From positions 124,001-188,000 of the forward strand of contig CAVXNM010000041.1 of the NCBI GenBank assembly GCA_963763115.1: a stretch of DNA of 64,000 nt. The letters are read 5' to 3'. The notes beneath the pieces were generated by a model, which saw only the letters and a program-made list of their open reading frames with translations, did not search any database and had not been told where the DNA came from. The translations under genes were made by a program, and so were the position numbers. Source of the DNA: CAVQCA01 sp963763115. GTDB lineage: Bacteria > Pseudomonadota > Gammaproteobacteria > UBA9214. This document shows, in pieces, positions 27,026 through 36,212 of this stretch (position 1 is its first letter; each line of letters starts with the position of its first letter).

Positions 27026-28104
27026 GCCGTTCCCATCATCTGCTGCTGGCCGTGACCGGCCATGGCTACGGTCACCTGGCGCAGTGCGCGCCGGTCGTCA
27101 ACCGCCTGCGGGAACTGCGCTCCGGCCTGCATCTGACGGTGATGAGCGACCTGCCGCCAGCCGTGCTTTCCTCGTGGCTCGCCGGTGAATTCACCCGGCT
27201 CGCGGTAGAGACCGATGTGGTGATGCGCATGCATTCGCCGTGGCAGGTGGATGTGCCCGCCACCTGCATGGCCTGGCGGGAATTTCACCGCGACTGGGAG
27301 GCGGGCGTGCAACGCGAAGTCGAGCGGTTGCGGGAGATCAAGCCTGATCTGCTGCTAGCCGACATTCCCTACCGGCTGCTCCTCGCCGCCCGGCGAGCGG
27401 GCATACCGGCCGTGGCGCTATGCTCGCTCAACTGGGCCGCAATGCACGCCGCCTATTGCGATGGCGACGCTGACGGAGCCGCCATCCGGGCGCAGATGCA
27501 CGCCGGCTATGCTGCGGCAGACAGCTTTCTCACACCGGCGCCCTCGCTGCCCATGCCGGAGCTGGCCAATGTCCACAGCATCGGTCCGATTGCCCGCACG
27601 GGCGAGGTCCGCCGCGGGGACATCCTCGCCTGGCTGAAATGTACCGCCGACACCCGTCTCGTGCTGGTGGCGCTGGGCGGGATTGACAGCCCGCTGCCGC
27701 TTGCCGAGTTTCCACGCATGGATCATGTCGTCTGGCTGTTCGACCGGCCGCTGGCGGATGACCGCGATGATCTCGTGGATTTCACCCGGCTGCCGCTGCC
27801 GTTCATCGACCTGCTGACCTCCAGTGACGCCGTGCTCACCAAGCCGGGCTACGGGACCTACGCCGAGGCAATATGCAACGGCGTGCCCCTGCTCACGCTG
27901 GCGCGTCACGACTGGCCGGAGACGCCGCACCTCAATGCCTGGGCGCGAACACACGGTCGTCTCGCGGAGATCACGCACGCCGACTTCCGGCGAGGCGCCT
28001 TTGCAGCCGCGCTGGAGGCGTTGTGGTCACAAACCCCGCCGAAAGCGGCTCCAGCGCCCTCCGGCATCAGTCAGGCCGCCGACCTACTGTTCGAGCGGTG
28101 GTGA
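27022..28104 (+). CDS. MurG/MGT-like glycosyltransferase
   Basis: 360 aa, GT-B fold. The N-terminal part has VTGHGYGHLAQCAPVVNRL, the glycine-rich acceptor loop of MurG/MGT-type enzymes; the C-terminal part has LVALGGIDSPLP and LTSSDAVLTKPGYGTYAEAICNGVPLL, the UDP-sugar binding pattern. The TTG start overlaps the hydrolase stop (TTGA), so translational coupling is likely. Donor and acceptor are unknown. Confidence 0.83.
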   Translation: MSRSHHLLLAVTGHGYGHLAQCAPVVNRLRELRSGLHLTVMSDLPPAVLSSWLAGEFTRLAVETDVVMRMHSPWQVDVPATCMAWREFHRDWEAGVQREVERLREIKPDLLLADIPYRLLLAARRAGIPAVALCSLNWAAMHAAYCDGDADGAAIRAQMHAGYAAADSFLTPAPSLPMPELANVHSIGPIARTGEVRRGDILAWLKCTADTRLVLVALGGIDSPLPLAEFPRMDHVVWLFDRPLADDRDDLVDFTRLPLPFIDLLTSSDAVLTKPGYGTYAEAICNGVPLLTLARHDWPETPHLNAWARTHGRLAEITHADFRRGAFAAALEALWSQTPPKAAPAPSGISQAADLLFERW

Positions 28105-28593
28105 TGTTGACTGCGGTTAACCGCTGTTAACGACTGTGGCGTGAAGCGACTGCCTCCGATGGATTACATAGGAAGAAATACTAATACCCCGTGGGAGTCA
28201 TCTGCTTTACAATAAATCATCCTGCAGCAGATGATTGATGAATATTATATTTATTGTCGAAATCGCTATGTGCCTGGTTTCTGGCGCTGACCGTGAGGCT
28301 TCCGCGGCTGGCCGCATGGGACCGCTGGTATGGATACCTGGACGTGGGTGTCATCGATCCGCAGATGACCGGAGCAGGTGATAGAAGGTTAAGACCCGAT
28401 GTAGAATGGGTGTTTTGTTGTTTTGACGGGAACCGGTCCTGGAGTTGTGGATCGAAGGACATGGCAAGGCGTGGTCTCTGCGAGGGGTGGGGTTTACCGG
28501 TAGAAATAGCGCCTGCGCCGGGCGCGCGTTAGCGGTCGATACACACCTGTATCATGACTGGTCTGGTTTACGGGTATCACCACGAGGACAGGG
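28105..28593. other. Non-coding gap before the DUF2726 gene
   Basis: 489 bases. It includes an AT-rich section (28195-28255) with a short palindrome ATCATCCTGCAGCAGATGAT at 28217-28236, a possible operator. A 92-codon frame at 28254-28532 lacks a ribosome binding site and any recognised motif, and is not called. Confidence 0.4.
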
Positions 28594-29100
28594 ATGGGTT
28601 GGGCAATTGCATTGGCTATCATCCTTGGCGTCGCCGCACTCGATGTGGCGATGCTGAACAAGACCAGGCGTGATGAAACCCCGAATACTCCATTTGCCCG
28701 ATCGGCGCATCTGTTCAGTCCGACCGAGCGGTCGTTTCTGCAAGTTCTCGATCAGGCCGTGGGGGACAATGTCCGGGTTTTCGGAAAGGTGCGTGTCGCG
28801 GATGTCGTCGTGCCAGGGGAAGGAATGACAGGCGGCGGCTGGAAGGAGGCTTACCGCAAGGTCTCCGGCCACCGCTTCGATTTTCTGTTGTGTAACCGGA
28901 ACGATCTGTCTGTCATTTGCGCCATCGCGCTTGACGACGGCACTCACGATCTGATGGGGAAGTCGCACCCGACCACCTTCCTGAGCGAGGTCTGTCATGC
29001 CGTCGGCGTACCGCTGATCCATGTTCCCGCATCGATCGCCTCTGCCATTGATGAAGTCAGGAAACTCCTGGCGCCGCATCTCTGCTCGTACCAGGCGTAA
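28594..29100 (+). CDS. DUF2726 membrane-anchored protein
   Basis: 168 aa with one N-terminal membrane segment (AIALAIILGVAALDVAML), then a DUF2726 domain (about 45-155): LFSPTERSFLQVLDQAVGD, VRVADVV, FDFLLCNRNDLSVICAIALDD, VCHAVGVPLIHVPAS. The domain has a restriction-endonuclease-like core in related proteins; nuclease function is not proven. A GAGGACAGGG sequence precedes the ATG. It stands alone. Confidence 0.8.
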   Translation: MGWAIALAIILGVAALDVAMLNKTRRDETPNTPFARSAHLFSPTERSFLQVLDQAVGDNVRVFGKVRVADVVVPGEGMTGGGWKEAYRKVSGHRFDFLLCNRNDLSVICAIALDDGTHDLMGKSHPTTFLSEVCHAVGVPLIHVPASIASAIDEVRKLLAPHLCSYQA

Positions 29101-29393
29101 GGGTGCATTCCGGTTTTGTACGTATGGCGACGTCATCGCCCAGCGCCAGCGGCGCCCGGGGCTTTCGCCGTTATGGTCCGGTTGTCGTATTCATAGCGCA
29201 GCCAGTCGACTCAGTAGCGCTGCACGAATCCGTTGCCGAGATCGCTGCCGGGGAAGGGTGCGAGCAGGCCAGCGAAATAGTAGCTATTGTCACCGCCGTA
29301 CTCCGCACCGGCACGCGCCAGATTGCCGTCCGCACGCGCCTGCATGCCCGTTCCGAGTAGCAGGTACAGCAGGGAAAGCCGGGCCGAACTCAT
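29101..29393 (-). pseudogene. Remnant of a BcsS-like exported protein next to bcsA
   Basis: The start at 29393 overlaps the bcsA stop (ATGA). The first 60 residues carry a signal-peptide-like start (ARLSLLYLLLGTGMQARA) and the pattern GGDNSYYFAGLLAPFPG. The frame then stops at TGA (29211-29213), but past the stop it continues VDWLRYEYDN for about 32 codons until a second TGA. The pattern RY-W-VDWLRYEYDN suggests a Trp codon (TGG) changed to TGA. It resembles the N-terminal half of cellulose-biosynthesis BcsS; the rest is missing. Confidence 0.6.
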
Positions 29394-31687
29394 GATGCAA
29401 CCTGCTGGTTGTCTGCCTGTGCCTCCGCAGCCGCAGCCGCAGCCGATTGGTCGGCCTCTGCGCTGTTCAGTTTGAGCGCCTTGCGCAACTGCGTCTCGTC
29501 ATAATGGATCATGGGCGCTGCGGTGCCGATCAGGAAAACGGGGGTGAGCGGGGAGTCGAGTTCCCTGACCGTGGTGGTGCTGAGCGTCAGGCGCTCCTCG
29601 CGCACGGGGGTAATGACACGTCCGGTGATTAGCGCGCCGGGTTTGAGAGGGTGATAGAGCAGCAGCGTCGGTGTGCCGGCCTTCTCACCGCCGGTCCTGA
29701 TCAGGCCGATGGCTTCATCCCCGGTTCCGCCCCCGGGCAGGGTATATACGAAGGCTTCCCAGCAGCGAGACGTACGCCGGGTGAAATCCCGGGGCATAAA
29801 GCGGACGTTCCCCAGCCATTGCAGCGGTGTGCGATTGGTTTCCTGCAGTTCCTGTACATGCCACTGCAGTTCCGAACCATAGAGGAACCGGTCCAGTTGA
29901 TCCCGCTGCGCCTGGTCCTGCCAGTTGAATTCAAGACCATAGGACGTGGCGTCATGACACCCGTATGCATGACTGGTGATCACCCGCTTGATCGTGGCCT
30001 CGAAGGTAAGACAGGACCCTGGCAGCCAGAGTTGCCCCTGCAGGCTCTCGCCGGGAATGCGATCATCGCAGAGGTGCGCATTTAGCCGGAGACCGGCCGA
30101 GGAAATATTGTCGACGGTGCCGTAAATCCAGGCTTCTTTCTCCCGAATCCTCACCGGAACTGGCACGCCGAAGCGGTATTCGGCCCGCTGCAGTTTCCGC
30201 CGGGTCGTGAAGGTCACCACGGAATAGGCCAGCATGGAATTGACAGAGGCCCACACGATATTGGCGGCGAGGGCGCCCGAGGGCAGCCAGTCGTACTTCT
30301 GGTTGAACAGATAGCCGATAGGGATGGCGTACAGATTGAACGCAAGCACCAGATATTGCGGAATGATCCGGGTCTGATCGAGCAAACTCCCCGGGATGCA
30401 CTTGGGGATGGCCTTGAACTTGCTGTCCCTGGTCACCCAGCCCAGCGTGGCGCGTGCAAACGAGAGGAAGCGAGCCATGTTGTATTGTTGCGTGGTCACG
30501 TAACTGCTGTAGCCACGCCCGACTTCCTCGAAGACCCATATGGTCAGCAGGAAATAGGGCAGGAAGTGCAGCAGGAAATTCTCCGCGGTGGTGAAGATCG
30601 GCAATTTACCGGTCACCAGAACGAGTGCAGGGGCGGCATAGAAGACCACTTTTTGCCAGCCGTCGAAATAGGTCAGGACGGAAGCCAGATAATTGAGCCG
30701 CTGCGCCAGGTTCAGACGACGGTTGAGCAAGATGCCTTCACTGCGCCATACCTTCATGGCGCCCTGTCCCCAGCGCACCCGCTGCCCGAGAAAGGCGCTG
30801 ATGGAATCGGGAGACAGACCGAAGGCGAGCGATTCGGCGTGGTATACCGACCGGAATCCCTGCATATGCAGCCGCAGGGAGGTGTGCAGATCCTCGGTGA
30901 CGGTTTCTGTGGCGAAGCCGCCGATGGCTTCCAGCGAACTGCGTCGGAGCACGGCACAGCTCCCGCAGAAGAAGGCGGAATTCCAGTAATCCTTGCCGCG
31001 CTGGATGACGCGGAAGTACAGCGACTGCTCGGTCCATATCTGGCGGCCGTCACGGTGACGCCGGTGCTGGTACGAATCCAGGTTGTAGAAATCCTGGGGC
31101 GTTTGTACGAAGGCCACGTTCTCATCGGCGAAATAGCCCAGCGTGTGCGCCAGGAAGTGGCGCTGCGGCGCGTGGTCGGCGTCGAAAATCGCGATAAACT
31201 CGCCCTGGCTATGCGCGAGTGCATGGTTGAGGTTGCCCGCCTTGGCATGCCGGTTGTCGCCCCGCGCCAGATAGCGGCAGCCAAACTCGGCGGCGAGCCG
31301 CGCCATCTCCGGGCGATTGCCGTCATCGAGCAGCCAGGTCTCGTGCGGGTAGTCCATGTGCCGCGCCGCCAGCAGGGTGCGGCGAACGATCACTTCGGAT
31401 TCGTTGATGGTGAGTATGAAGACATCGACGCTCATGCCGGCCGGAACGGCGGGTGAGTTGCGCCTGGTTAGCCGCCAGCTCATGAACAGGTGCAGCGTTG
31501 CGGTAACAAAGCCGAACAATTCCGCGCCGTAGAGCACCCACGAAAAGAGGTAGGCTTCCGGATTGAGCGTTGTAGCGCGCCAGCCGAGGTACCACAATGC
31601 GCAGACCATGAAGGCCCACGCCACCAGTCGGCGGGGGAGACTCAAGGGTTCGTACGCGACCGACGGATCCATCCTGTTGTTACTCAT
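29390..31687 (-). CDS. bcsA: Cellulose synthase catalytic subunit BcsA (UDP-forming)
   Basis: Membrane GT2 glucosyltransferase making beta-1,4-glucan. 765 aa from ATG 31687 (AGGTG upstream; a GTG at 31693 is possible). Order: two N-terminal TM helices; GT2 core with WLLDDGNRP, IFDADHAP, TVTEDLHTS and the QxxRW motif in LGQRVRWGQG; several TM helices (about 340-500); PilZ domain with RAEYR (RxxxR) and DNISSAG, i.e. both c-di-GMP binding motifs intact; an Ala-rich C-terminus. No bcsB, bcsZ or bcsC lies nearby. Confidence 0.93.
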   Translation of the reverse strand: MSNNRMDPSVAYEPLSLPRRLVAWAFMVCALWYLGWRATTLNPEAYLFSWVLYGAELFGFVTATLHLFMSWRLTRRNSPAVPAGMSVDVFILTINESEVIVRRTLLAARHMDYPHETWLLDDGNRPEMARLAAEFGCRYLARGDNRHAKAGNLNHALAHSQGEFIAIFDADHAPQRHFLAHTLGYFADENVAFVQTPQDFYNLDSYQHRRHRDGRQIWTEQSLYFRVIQRGKDYWNSAFFCGSCAVLRRSSLEAIGGFATETVTEDLHTSLRLHMQGFRSVYHAESLAFGLSPDSISAFLGQRVRWGQGAMKVWRSEGILLNRRLNLAQRLNYLASVLTYFDGWQKVVFYAAPALVLVTGKLPIFTTAENFLLHFLPYFLLTIWVFEEVGRGYSSYVTTQQYNMARFLSFARATLGWVTRDSKFKAIPKCIPGSLLDQTRIIPQYLVLAFNLYAIPIGYLFNQKYDWLPSGALAANIVWASVNSMLAYSVVTFTTRRKLQRAEYRFGVPVPVRIREKEAWIYGTVDNISSAGLRLNAHLCDDRIPGESLQGQLWLPGSCLTFEATIKRVITSHAYGCHDATSYGLEFNWQDQAQRDQLDRFLYGSELQWHVQELQETNRTPLQWLGNVRFMPRDFTRRTSRCWEAFVYTLPGGGTGDEAIGLIRTGGEKAGTPTLLLYHPLKPGALITGRVITPVREERLTLSTTTVRELDSPLTPVFLIGTAAPMIHYDETQLRKALKLNSAEADQSAAAAAAEAQADNQQVAS

Positions 31688-31693
31688 AATCAC

Positions 31694-32084
31694 CTGCCTG
31701 AAGGCAAATCACTGTAGATACACCAGAAAATAACACTGGTGCTATCGGCTATCGCAGATTTATCTATAGAAGGGGCCGCGTCGTAACCGTTTCCGGACCA
31801 CAACGGCTCTTGTCGCGCGGTTCCCGGGACGGACTTGCCGGAACCGTGTGCCGCCAGGACAGCGGCACACGAGCCTGCAGGGATGGATTTACGGCGTGTT
31901 TCGGCAAGCCCGTGCCGGGGTTCGTGTCACTGCAGGTTGATGCCACCCCCTGCGGACATTCGCAACCCGGAATCACCGGCTGAGAATTAATGGGACAGGC
32001 GTCTGACCAGCAAGTTTTACTGCGGCCAGGCGCTGCGCTCCGGTATCATGCCTGCCGGGACATGGAAAGGAGGAACGACGGTCC
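31694..32084. other. Divergent bcsA / gamma-glutamyltransferase intergenic region
   Basis: 391 bases between divergent genes, more AT-rich close to bcsA (31700-31770). It presumably holds both promoters. No RNA gene, terminator or convincing operator was seen. Confidence 0.4.
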
Positions 32085-33632
32085 ATGAGCGGGGTCATCG
32101 CGGCCGGACATGAACTGACAGCGCAAACTGGCGCAGAGATTCTGCGCGCCGGCGGCAATGCCTTCGATGCGGCGCTGGCGGCGCTCGCCACGGCCTGTGT
32201 GGTCGAGCCGGCGCTTGCCTCTCTCGGCGGCGGCGGATTCCTGCTGGCGCAGCCGGGGCTGGAAGCGGTGCGCCTCTACGACTTCTTCGTGCAGACGCCG
32301 CGACGCCGGCGCGAGGCGTCAGAACTCGATTTCCGGTCCATCATCGCCGATTTCGGCACGGCGGAGCAGGAGTTCCACATCGGACAGGGCGCGGTCGCCA
32401 CGCCGGGTATCGTGCGCGGGCTGTTTGCGGCGCACCGCGATCTCGGCACTCTGCCGATGCGCGATATCCTCCATCAGGCCGTGCACCACGCGAACGAGGG
32501 CATCCGCGTGAATGCCCTGCAGGCGTACATCTTCGGCGTCATCGCGGCCGTCTATCGCGAGAGCCCAGCCGCCATGGCCATCTTCGGAAGTCATGATGAT
32601 TCGGGGCGCCTGCCCGGCGAAGGCGAGACGCTGCGCCAGCCGGCGCTGGCCGATACTCTGGAGAGCCTGGCCGCCGAGGGTGAGGACCTTTTCTACCGCG
32701 GCGAGATCGCAGCGTCGATCGTGCGCGAGATGCGCTCGGGCGGCCATCTCGAGGCCGCGGACCTGTCCGGTTACGCAATGATCCCGCGCCGGCCGCTGGC
32801 GCTCGATTACCGCAAGACGCGTCTGTTCACCAACCCGCCACCCGCCTCGGGCGGCTTGCTCGTTGCCTTCGGATTGCAGCTGCTGGGTGGTGTGGATTTC
32901 GGCGCACCGGGCTTCGGCAGTTCCGAACATCTGGCTAGGCTCACGCGCGTGCTGACGCTGACGCAGGAGGCGCGGCTGGCGGCCTGTGCGCACGGGTCAG
33001 CGGCTCATCCGGATGATGCGCTGCTGATGGACCCCGCCTTCCTCGCCCGCTACCGCCGGCTGCTTGCCGGGCAGGCACCGGCCCGGCGGGGCACGACCCA
33101 CATCAGCGTCATCGACGCGCACGGCAATGTTGCGGCGCTCAGCGTCTCGAACGGCGAAGGCTCCGGCTGCCTGGCGCCGGGCACCGGCATTATGCTGAAC
33201 AATATGCTGGGTGAGCAGGATCTCAATCCGGACGGCTTTCATCGCTGGCCCACGGATACCCGCATGACCTCCATGATGGCACCGGCGCTGCTTAATTTCT
33301 CCGACGGCCGGGTGATTGCCCTCGGCTCCGGCGGTTCCAACCGCATCCGCACCGCCATCCTGCAGGTCGTTTCAAACCTGGTCGATTTCGGCATGGACGT
33401 CGAAGAGGCGGTCACCGCCCCGCGTATTCATCTCGAAGCGGAGCATCTGAGCGTGGAAGGCGGGTTCGATGCCGGGCGGTTGCACGCGCTGCTCGAGGCC
33501 TATCCCTCACATCACCTCTGGGAGGATCTCAACCTATTCTTCGGTGGCGTGCACACCGTACTGCGCGACGGCGCGAGTCTGCGCGGTGCCGGCGATCCGC
33601 GCCGCGGCGGGGTGTGTATCGTGGTTGCCTGA
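32085..33632 (+). CDS. Gamma-glutamyltransferase family protein
   Basis: 515 aa Ntn-hydrolase. The large-subunit part has AGHELTAQTGAEILRAGGNAFDAA and SLGGGGFLL; the small subunit would begin at the catalytic Thr of GTTHISVIDAHGNVAA (about residue 340), the expected self-cleavage site, followed by GTGIMLNNMLGE and ALGSGGSNRIRTA. No signal peptide is visible, unlike classical periplasmic GGT, so it may be cytoplasmic or belong to a branch with a different substrate. Confidence 0.87.
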   Translation: MSGVIAAGHELTAQTGAEILRAGGNAFDAALAALATACVVEPALASLGGGGFLLAQPGLEAVRLYDFFVQTPRRRREASELDFRSIIADFGTAEQEFHIGQGAVATPGIVRGLFAAHRDLGTLPMRDILHQAVHHANEGIRVNALQAYIFGVIAAVYRESPAAMAIFGSHDDSGRLPGEGETLRQPALADTLESLAAEGEDLFYRGEIAASIVREMRSGGHLEAADLSGYAMIPRRPLALDYRKTRLFTNPPPASGGLLVAFGLQLLGGVDFGAPGFGSSEHLARLTRVLTLTQEARLAACAHGSAAHPDDALLMDPAFLARYRRLLAGQAPARRGTTHISVIDAHGNVAALSVSNGEGSGCLAPGTGIMLNNMLGEQDLNPDGFHRWPTDTRMTSMMAPALLNFSDGRVIALGSGGSNRIRTAILQVVSNLVDFGMDVEEAVTAPRIHLEAEHLSVEGGFDAGRLHALLEAYPSHHLWEDLNLFFGGVHTVLRDGASLRGAGDPRRGGVCIVVA

Positions 33633-33656
33633 GCACGCCGGCGCTGCGGCTACCAG

Positions 33657-34595
33657 TCAGCTGACGACCTCGTGCGCCTGCCGGTCGGCGTGGTAAGACG
33701 AACGCACCATGGGGCCGCTGGCGACGTGTTTGAAACCCAGGGCTTGGCCGAATTCGCCGAGGCGATCGAATTCATCCGGGTGGACGTAGCAGTCCACCGC
33801 CAGGTGGTGAACGCTGGGCTGCAGGTACTGGCCCAGGGTGAGCATGTCGCAGTCGTGCGCGCGCAGGTCGCGCATCACCTGCTCGACCTCCTTAATGTGT
33901 TCACCCACGCCCAGCATGAGTCCAGACTTGGTGGGCACCTCCGGATGCAGGGCCTTGAAGCGTCGTAGCAGGTCCAGCGACCAGGCATAGTCGGAACCGG
34001 GTCGGACTTTTTTATAGAGACGCGGCACCGTTTCCAGGTTGTGGTTGAAGACATCCGGCGGGGATTGGTTGAGGATCTCCAGCGCGCGGTCCATGCGACC
34101 GCGAAAATCGGGTACTAGCACTTCCACGCGGATTTCCGGGCTGTGCCGGCGGATCGCCTCGATGCAGGCAGTGAAGTGCGCCGCGCCGCCGTCGCGCAGG
34201 TCGTCGCGGTCGACCGAGGTGACCACCACGTAGCGCAGGCCCATCTGGCGGATGGTGCGCCCCAGGTTTTCCGGCTCGTCGGCATCGAGCGGCTGCGGCC
34301 GCCCGTGGGCGACGTCGCAGAACGGGCAGCGGCGCGTGCAGATATCACCCATGATCATGAAGGTGGCGGTGCCGCCGGCGAAGCATTCGCCGATGTTCGG
34401 ACAGGAGGCTTCCTCGCACACCGTGTGCAGGCGGTTCTCGCGCAGCACGCCCTTGAGACGCCCGACCGCCGGGTTGGCCGGCGAGCGGGCGCGGATCCAC
34501 AGCGGCTTGTGCAGCGGCCGCGTGGTGGTCTCGATCTTGATCGGGATGCGCGCGGTTTTCGCCGCTCCACGCTGTTTCGTGTCGTCGTCACTCAT
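33657..34595 (-). CDS. lipA: Lipoyl synthase LipA
   Basis: Radical-SAM enzyme inserting sulfur at C6 and C8 of protein-bound octanoate. 312 aa with the auxiliary cluster motif CEEASCPNIGEC (CX4CX5C) and the radical-SAM motif CTRRCPFC (CX3CX2C), then GLRYVVVTSVDRDDLRDGGA and YVHPDEFDRLGEFG. Start codon overlaps the lipB 3' end by 8 bases; the pair forms the endogenous lipoate pathway. Confidence 0.98.
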   Translation of the reverse strand: MSDDDTKQRGAAKTARIPIKIETTTRPLHKPLWIRARSPANPAVGRLKGVLRENRLHTVCEEASCPNIGECFAGGTATFMIMGDICTRRCPFCDVAHGRPQPLDADEPENLGRTIRQMGLRYVVVTSVDRDDLRDGGAAHFTACIEAIRRHSPEIRVEVLVPDFRGRMDRALEILNQSPPDVFNHNLETVPRLYKKVRPGSDYAWSLDLLRRFKALHPEVPTKSGLMLGVGEHIKEVEQVMRDLRAHDCDMLTLGQYLQPSVHHLAVDCYVHPDEFDRLGEFGQALGFKHVASGPMVRSSYHADRQAHEVVS

Positions 34596-35256
34596 GCTCG
34601 GGTCCGTTCAACAGGCTTTCGAGGTGCTGCCGGTACTGCCCGGTTACGGCATCGAATGGGACGTCGATACCCAGGTCGGCAAGCTGGGTAACCTCGAGGT
34701 TGGCGAAGCCGCAGGGATTGATCATCGAAAACGGCGACAGGTCCATGTCCACGTTGAGGCTGAGGCCGTGATAGCAGCAGCCGCGCCTGACTCGCAGGCC
34801 CAGTGCGGCGATCTTGTGCCCGTCCACATAGACGCCCGGCGCTTTGTCGCGTCGCCCGGAACGGATCGAATAGTCCGCCAGCAGATGGATGACTGACTGC
34901 TCGAGCAGACGCACCAGTGACTGGATTCCCAACCGGCGCCGCTTCAGGTCGAGCAGCAGATAAGCGACCAGCTGGCCCGGGCCGTGATAGGTGACCTGTC
35001 CGCCACGATCAACGCGAATAACGGGGATGTCCCCCGGGTGGTGCAGGTGCTCCGATTTGCCGTTGCGACCGAGGGTGAAGACCGGGGGATGCTGAAGCAG
35101 CCACAACTCATCCGCTGACGCCGCTGTGCGTGTGTCGGTGTATGCCTGCATCTCCCGCCAGGTGGCGGCATAGTCGGCCACACCCCGCTCACGCACCGAC
35201 AGGGCGGTGTGATCCGGTGAGGTTGTCAACCTGGGCAGGGCGGACATGACCGGCAT
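34588..35256 (-). CDS. lipB: Octanoyl-ACP:protein N-octanoyltransferase LipB
   Basis: Transfers octanoate from ACP to lipoyl domains. 222 aa with LGRNGKSEHLHHP, RGGQVTYHGPGQLVAYLLLDLKR, VDGHKIAALGLRVRRGCCYHG (catalytic Lys) and MINPCGF (catalytic Cys). The ATG at 35256 immediately follows the ybeD stop (TGAATG). An internal ATG at 35247 would be equally compatible. Confidence 0.97.
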   Translation of the reverse strand: MPVMSALPRLTTSPDHTALSVRERGVADYAATWREMQAYTDTRTAASADELWLLQHPPVFTLGRNGKSEHLHHPGDIPVIRVDRGGQVTYHGPGQLVAYLLLDLKRRRLGIQSLVRLLEQSVIHLLADYSIRSGRRDKAPGVYVDGHKIAALGLRVRRGCCYHGLSLNVDMDLSPFSMINPCGFANLEVTQLADLGIDVPFDAVTGQYRQHLESLLNGPEHE

Positions 35257-35526
35257 TCAGATGGCCATGATAACGTCGGTGCAATCGACCAGGTCCTGGT
35301 AGATTGCATCGAGCTGCGCACGGCTGGTGGCGCGAACCACGACGGTGACCGAGGTGTAGTTTCCCTGCGCGCTGTCGCGCGTGTAGACCTTGCCCTCGCT
35401 GATGTCGGGTGTATGCCGGCGCACGATTTCGACCACCGTCATGTCCAGGCCGCAGTCCGCCCTTCCCATCGCCTTGATGGGAAAGTCGCAGGGAAAATCA
35501 AACAGGGTGTCGTCTTCGTTGCTCAT
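35257..35526 (-). CDS. ybeD: YbeD / DUF493 family protein
   Basis: 89 aa from ATG 35526 (family size about 87); a longer start at 35547 would add seven residues. Contains LFDFPCDFPIKAMG, VVEIVRRHTPDI, SVTVVVRATSRAQLDAIYQDL and a CTDVIMAI end, the DUF493 ferredoxin-like fold. Conserved next to lipB; a regulatory role in lipoate metabolism is often assumed but is not visible here. Confidence 0.92.
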   Translation of the reverse strand: MSNEDDTLFDFPCDFPIKAMGRADCGLDMTVVEIVRRHTPDISEGKVYTRDSAQGNYTSVTVVVRATSRAQLDAIYQDLVDCTDVIMAI

Positions 35527-35596
35527 GTTCACAGGTACGGGATGCACGTGCGGCTCAGCCGCTATTTTAACGCCTCAGGGCCTGCAGCGATAAGGT

Positions 35597-36142
35597 TTAA
35601 CTGCAAAGCGGGTTGATTTCATTAATTCTGCAGAGGTAATACATCCCCCTTATGAGGAGGAAAAACAGCAGGGCGAGGAGTGCAATGACGAAGAACTGGG
35701 TCAGCACCGGGTAGGCCTGTTCCTCCCGATTGGCCCAGGTGTGGCCGCAGCTCCGGCAGGCCATCGTGACGCTGCTGTAGGGCAGCGGTAGCGATGACAG
35801 CCACACGATGAACAGGGAGATCTGTCCGCTGCGCCTGACGGGCGTGATATCTTCGGAATGACACACCGGGCAGGCGGGCCGTGGTTCCGCGGTCTCTTCA
35901 ACGGCGTCCGCGACCAGCGCTTCGCAGTCGCCGGCCTGCTCCTGCCGGAGGATTTTCCCCGCCCGTTGCGCGTCCTCCGGCCTCACCTGCAGCTTGACGC
36001 CGCCCAGCACCGTGGAGAGAAACCAGTTGGCCCAGATGTGGTGTTCATGCACCACATAGGTCTCGATGCCTTCTGCCTGCAGGCGGCCGCGCACGATATG
36101 CGCCTCCAGCGGGTTGGTGAACGTGGCGATCGTTATCAGCAA
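35597..36142 (-). CDS. DUF2007 domain protein with zinc ribbon and membrane segments
   Basis: 181 aa, TTG start. N-terminal DUF2007 domain (about 1-70: FTNPLEAHIVRGRLQAEGIE, GGVKLQVRPEDA), a zinc-ribbon pair of Cys motifs (CPVC about residue 91, CRSC about 130) flanking a hydrophobic segment (ISLFIVWLSSLPLPY), and a C-terminal TM helix (FFVIALLALLFFLLI). Likely a small inner-membrane sensor or adaptor; function unknown. Confidence 0.82.
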   Translation of the reverse strand: MLITIATFTNPLEAHIVRGRLQAEGIETYVVHEHHIWANWFLSTVLGGVKLQVRPEDAQRAGKILRQEQAGDCEALVADAVEETAEPRPACPVCHSEDITPVRRSGQISLFIVWLSSLPLPYSSVTMACRSCGHTWANREEQAYPVLTQFFVIALLALLFFLLIRGMYYLCRINEINPLCS

Positions 36143-36212
36143 GAGGCGGGCCAGTGTGCCTGGCAGAGGTGACGCCCGACTGTGTCAGGTCCTGCCGGGG
36201 CGTTGTGAGATG

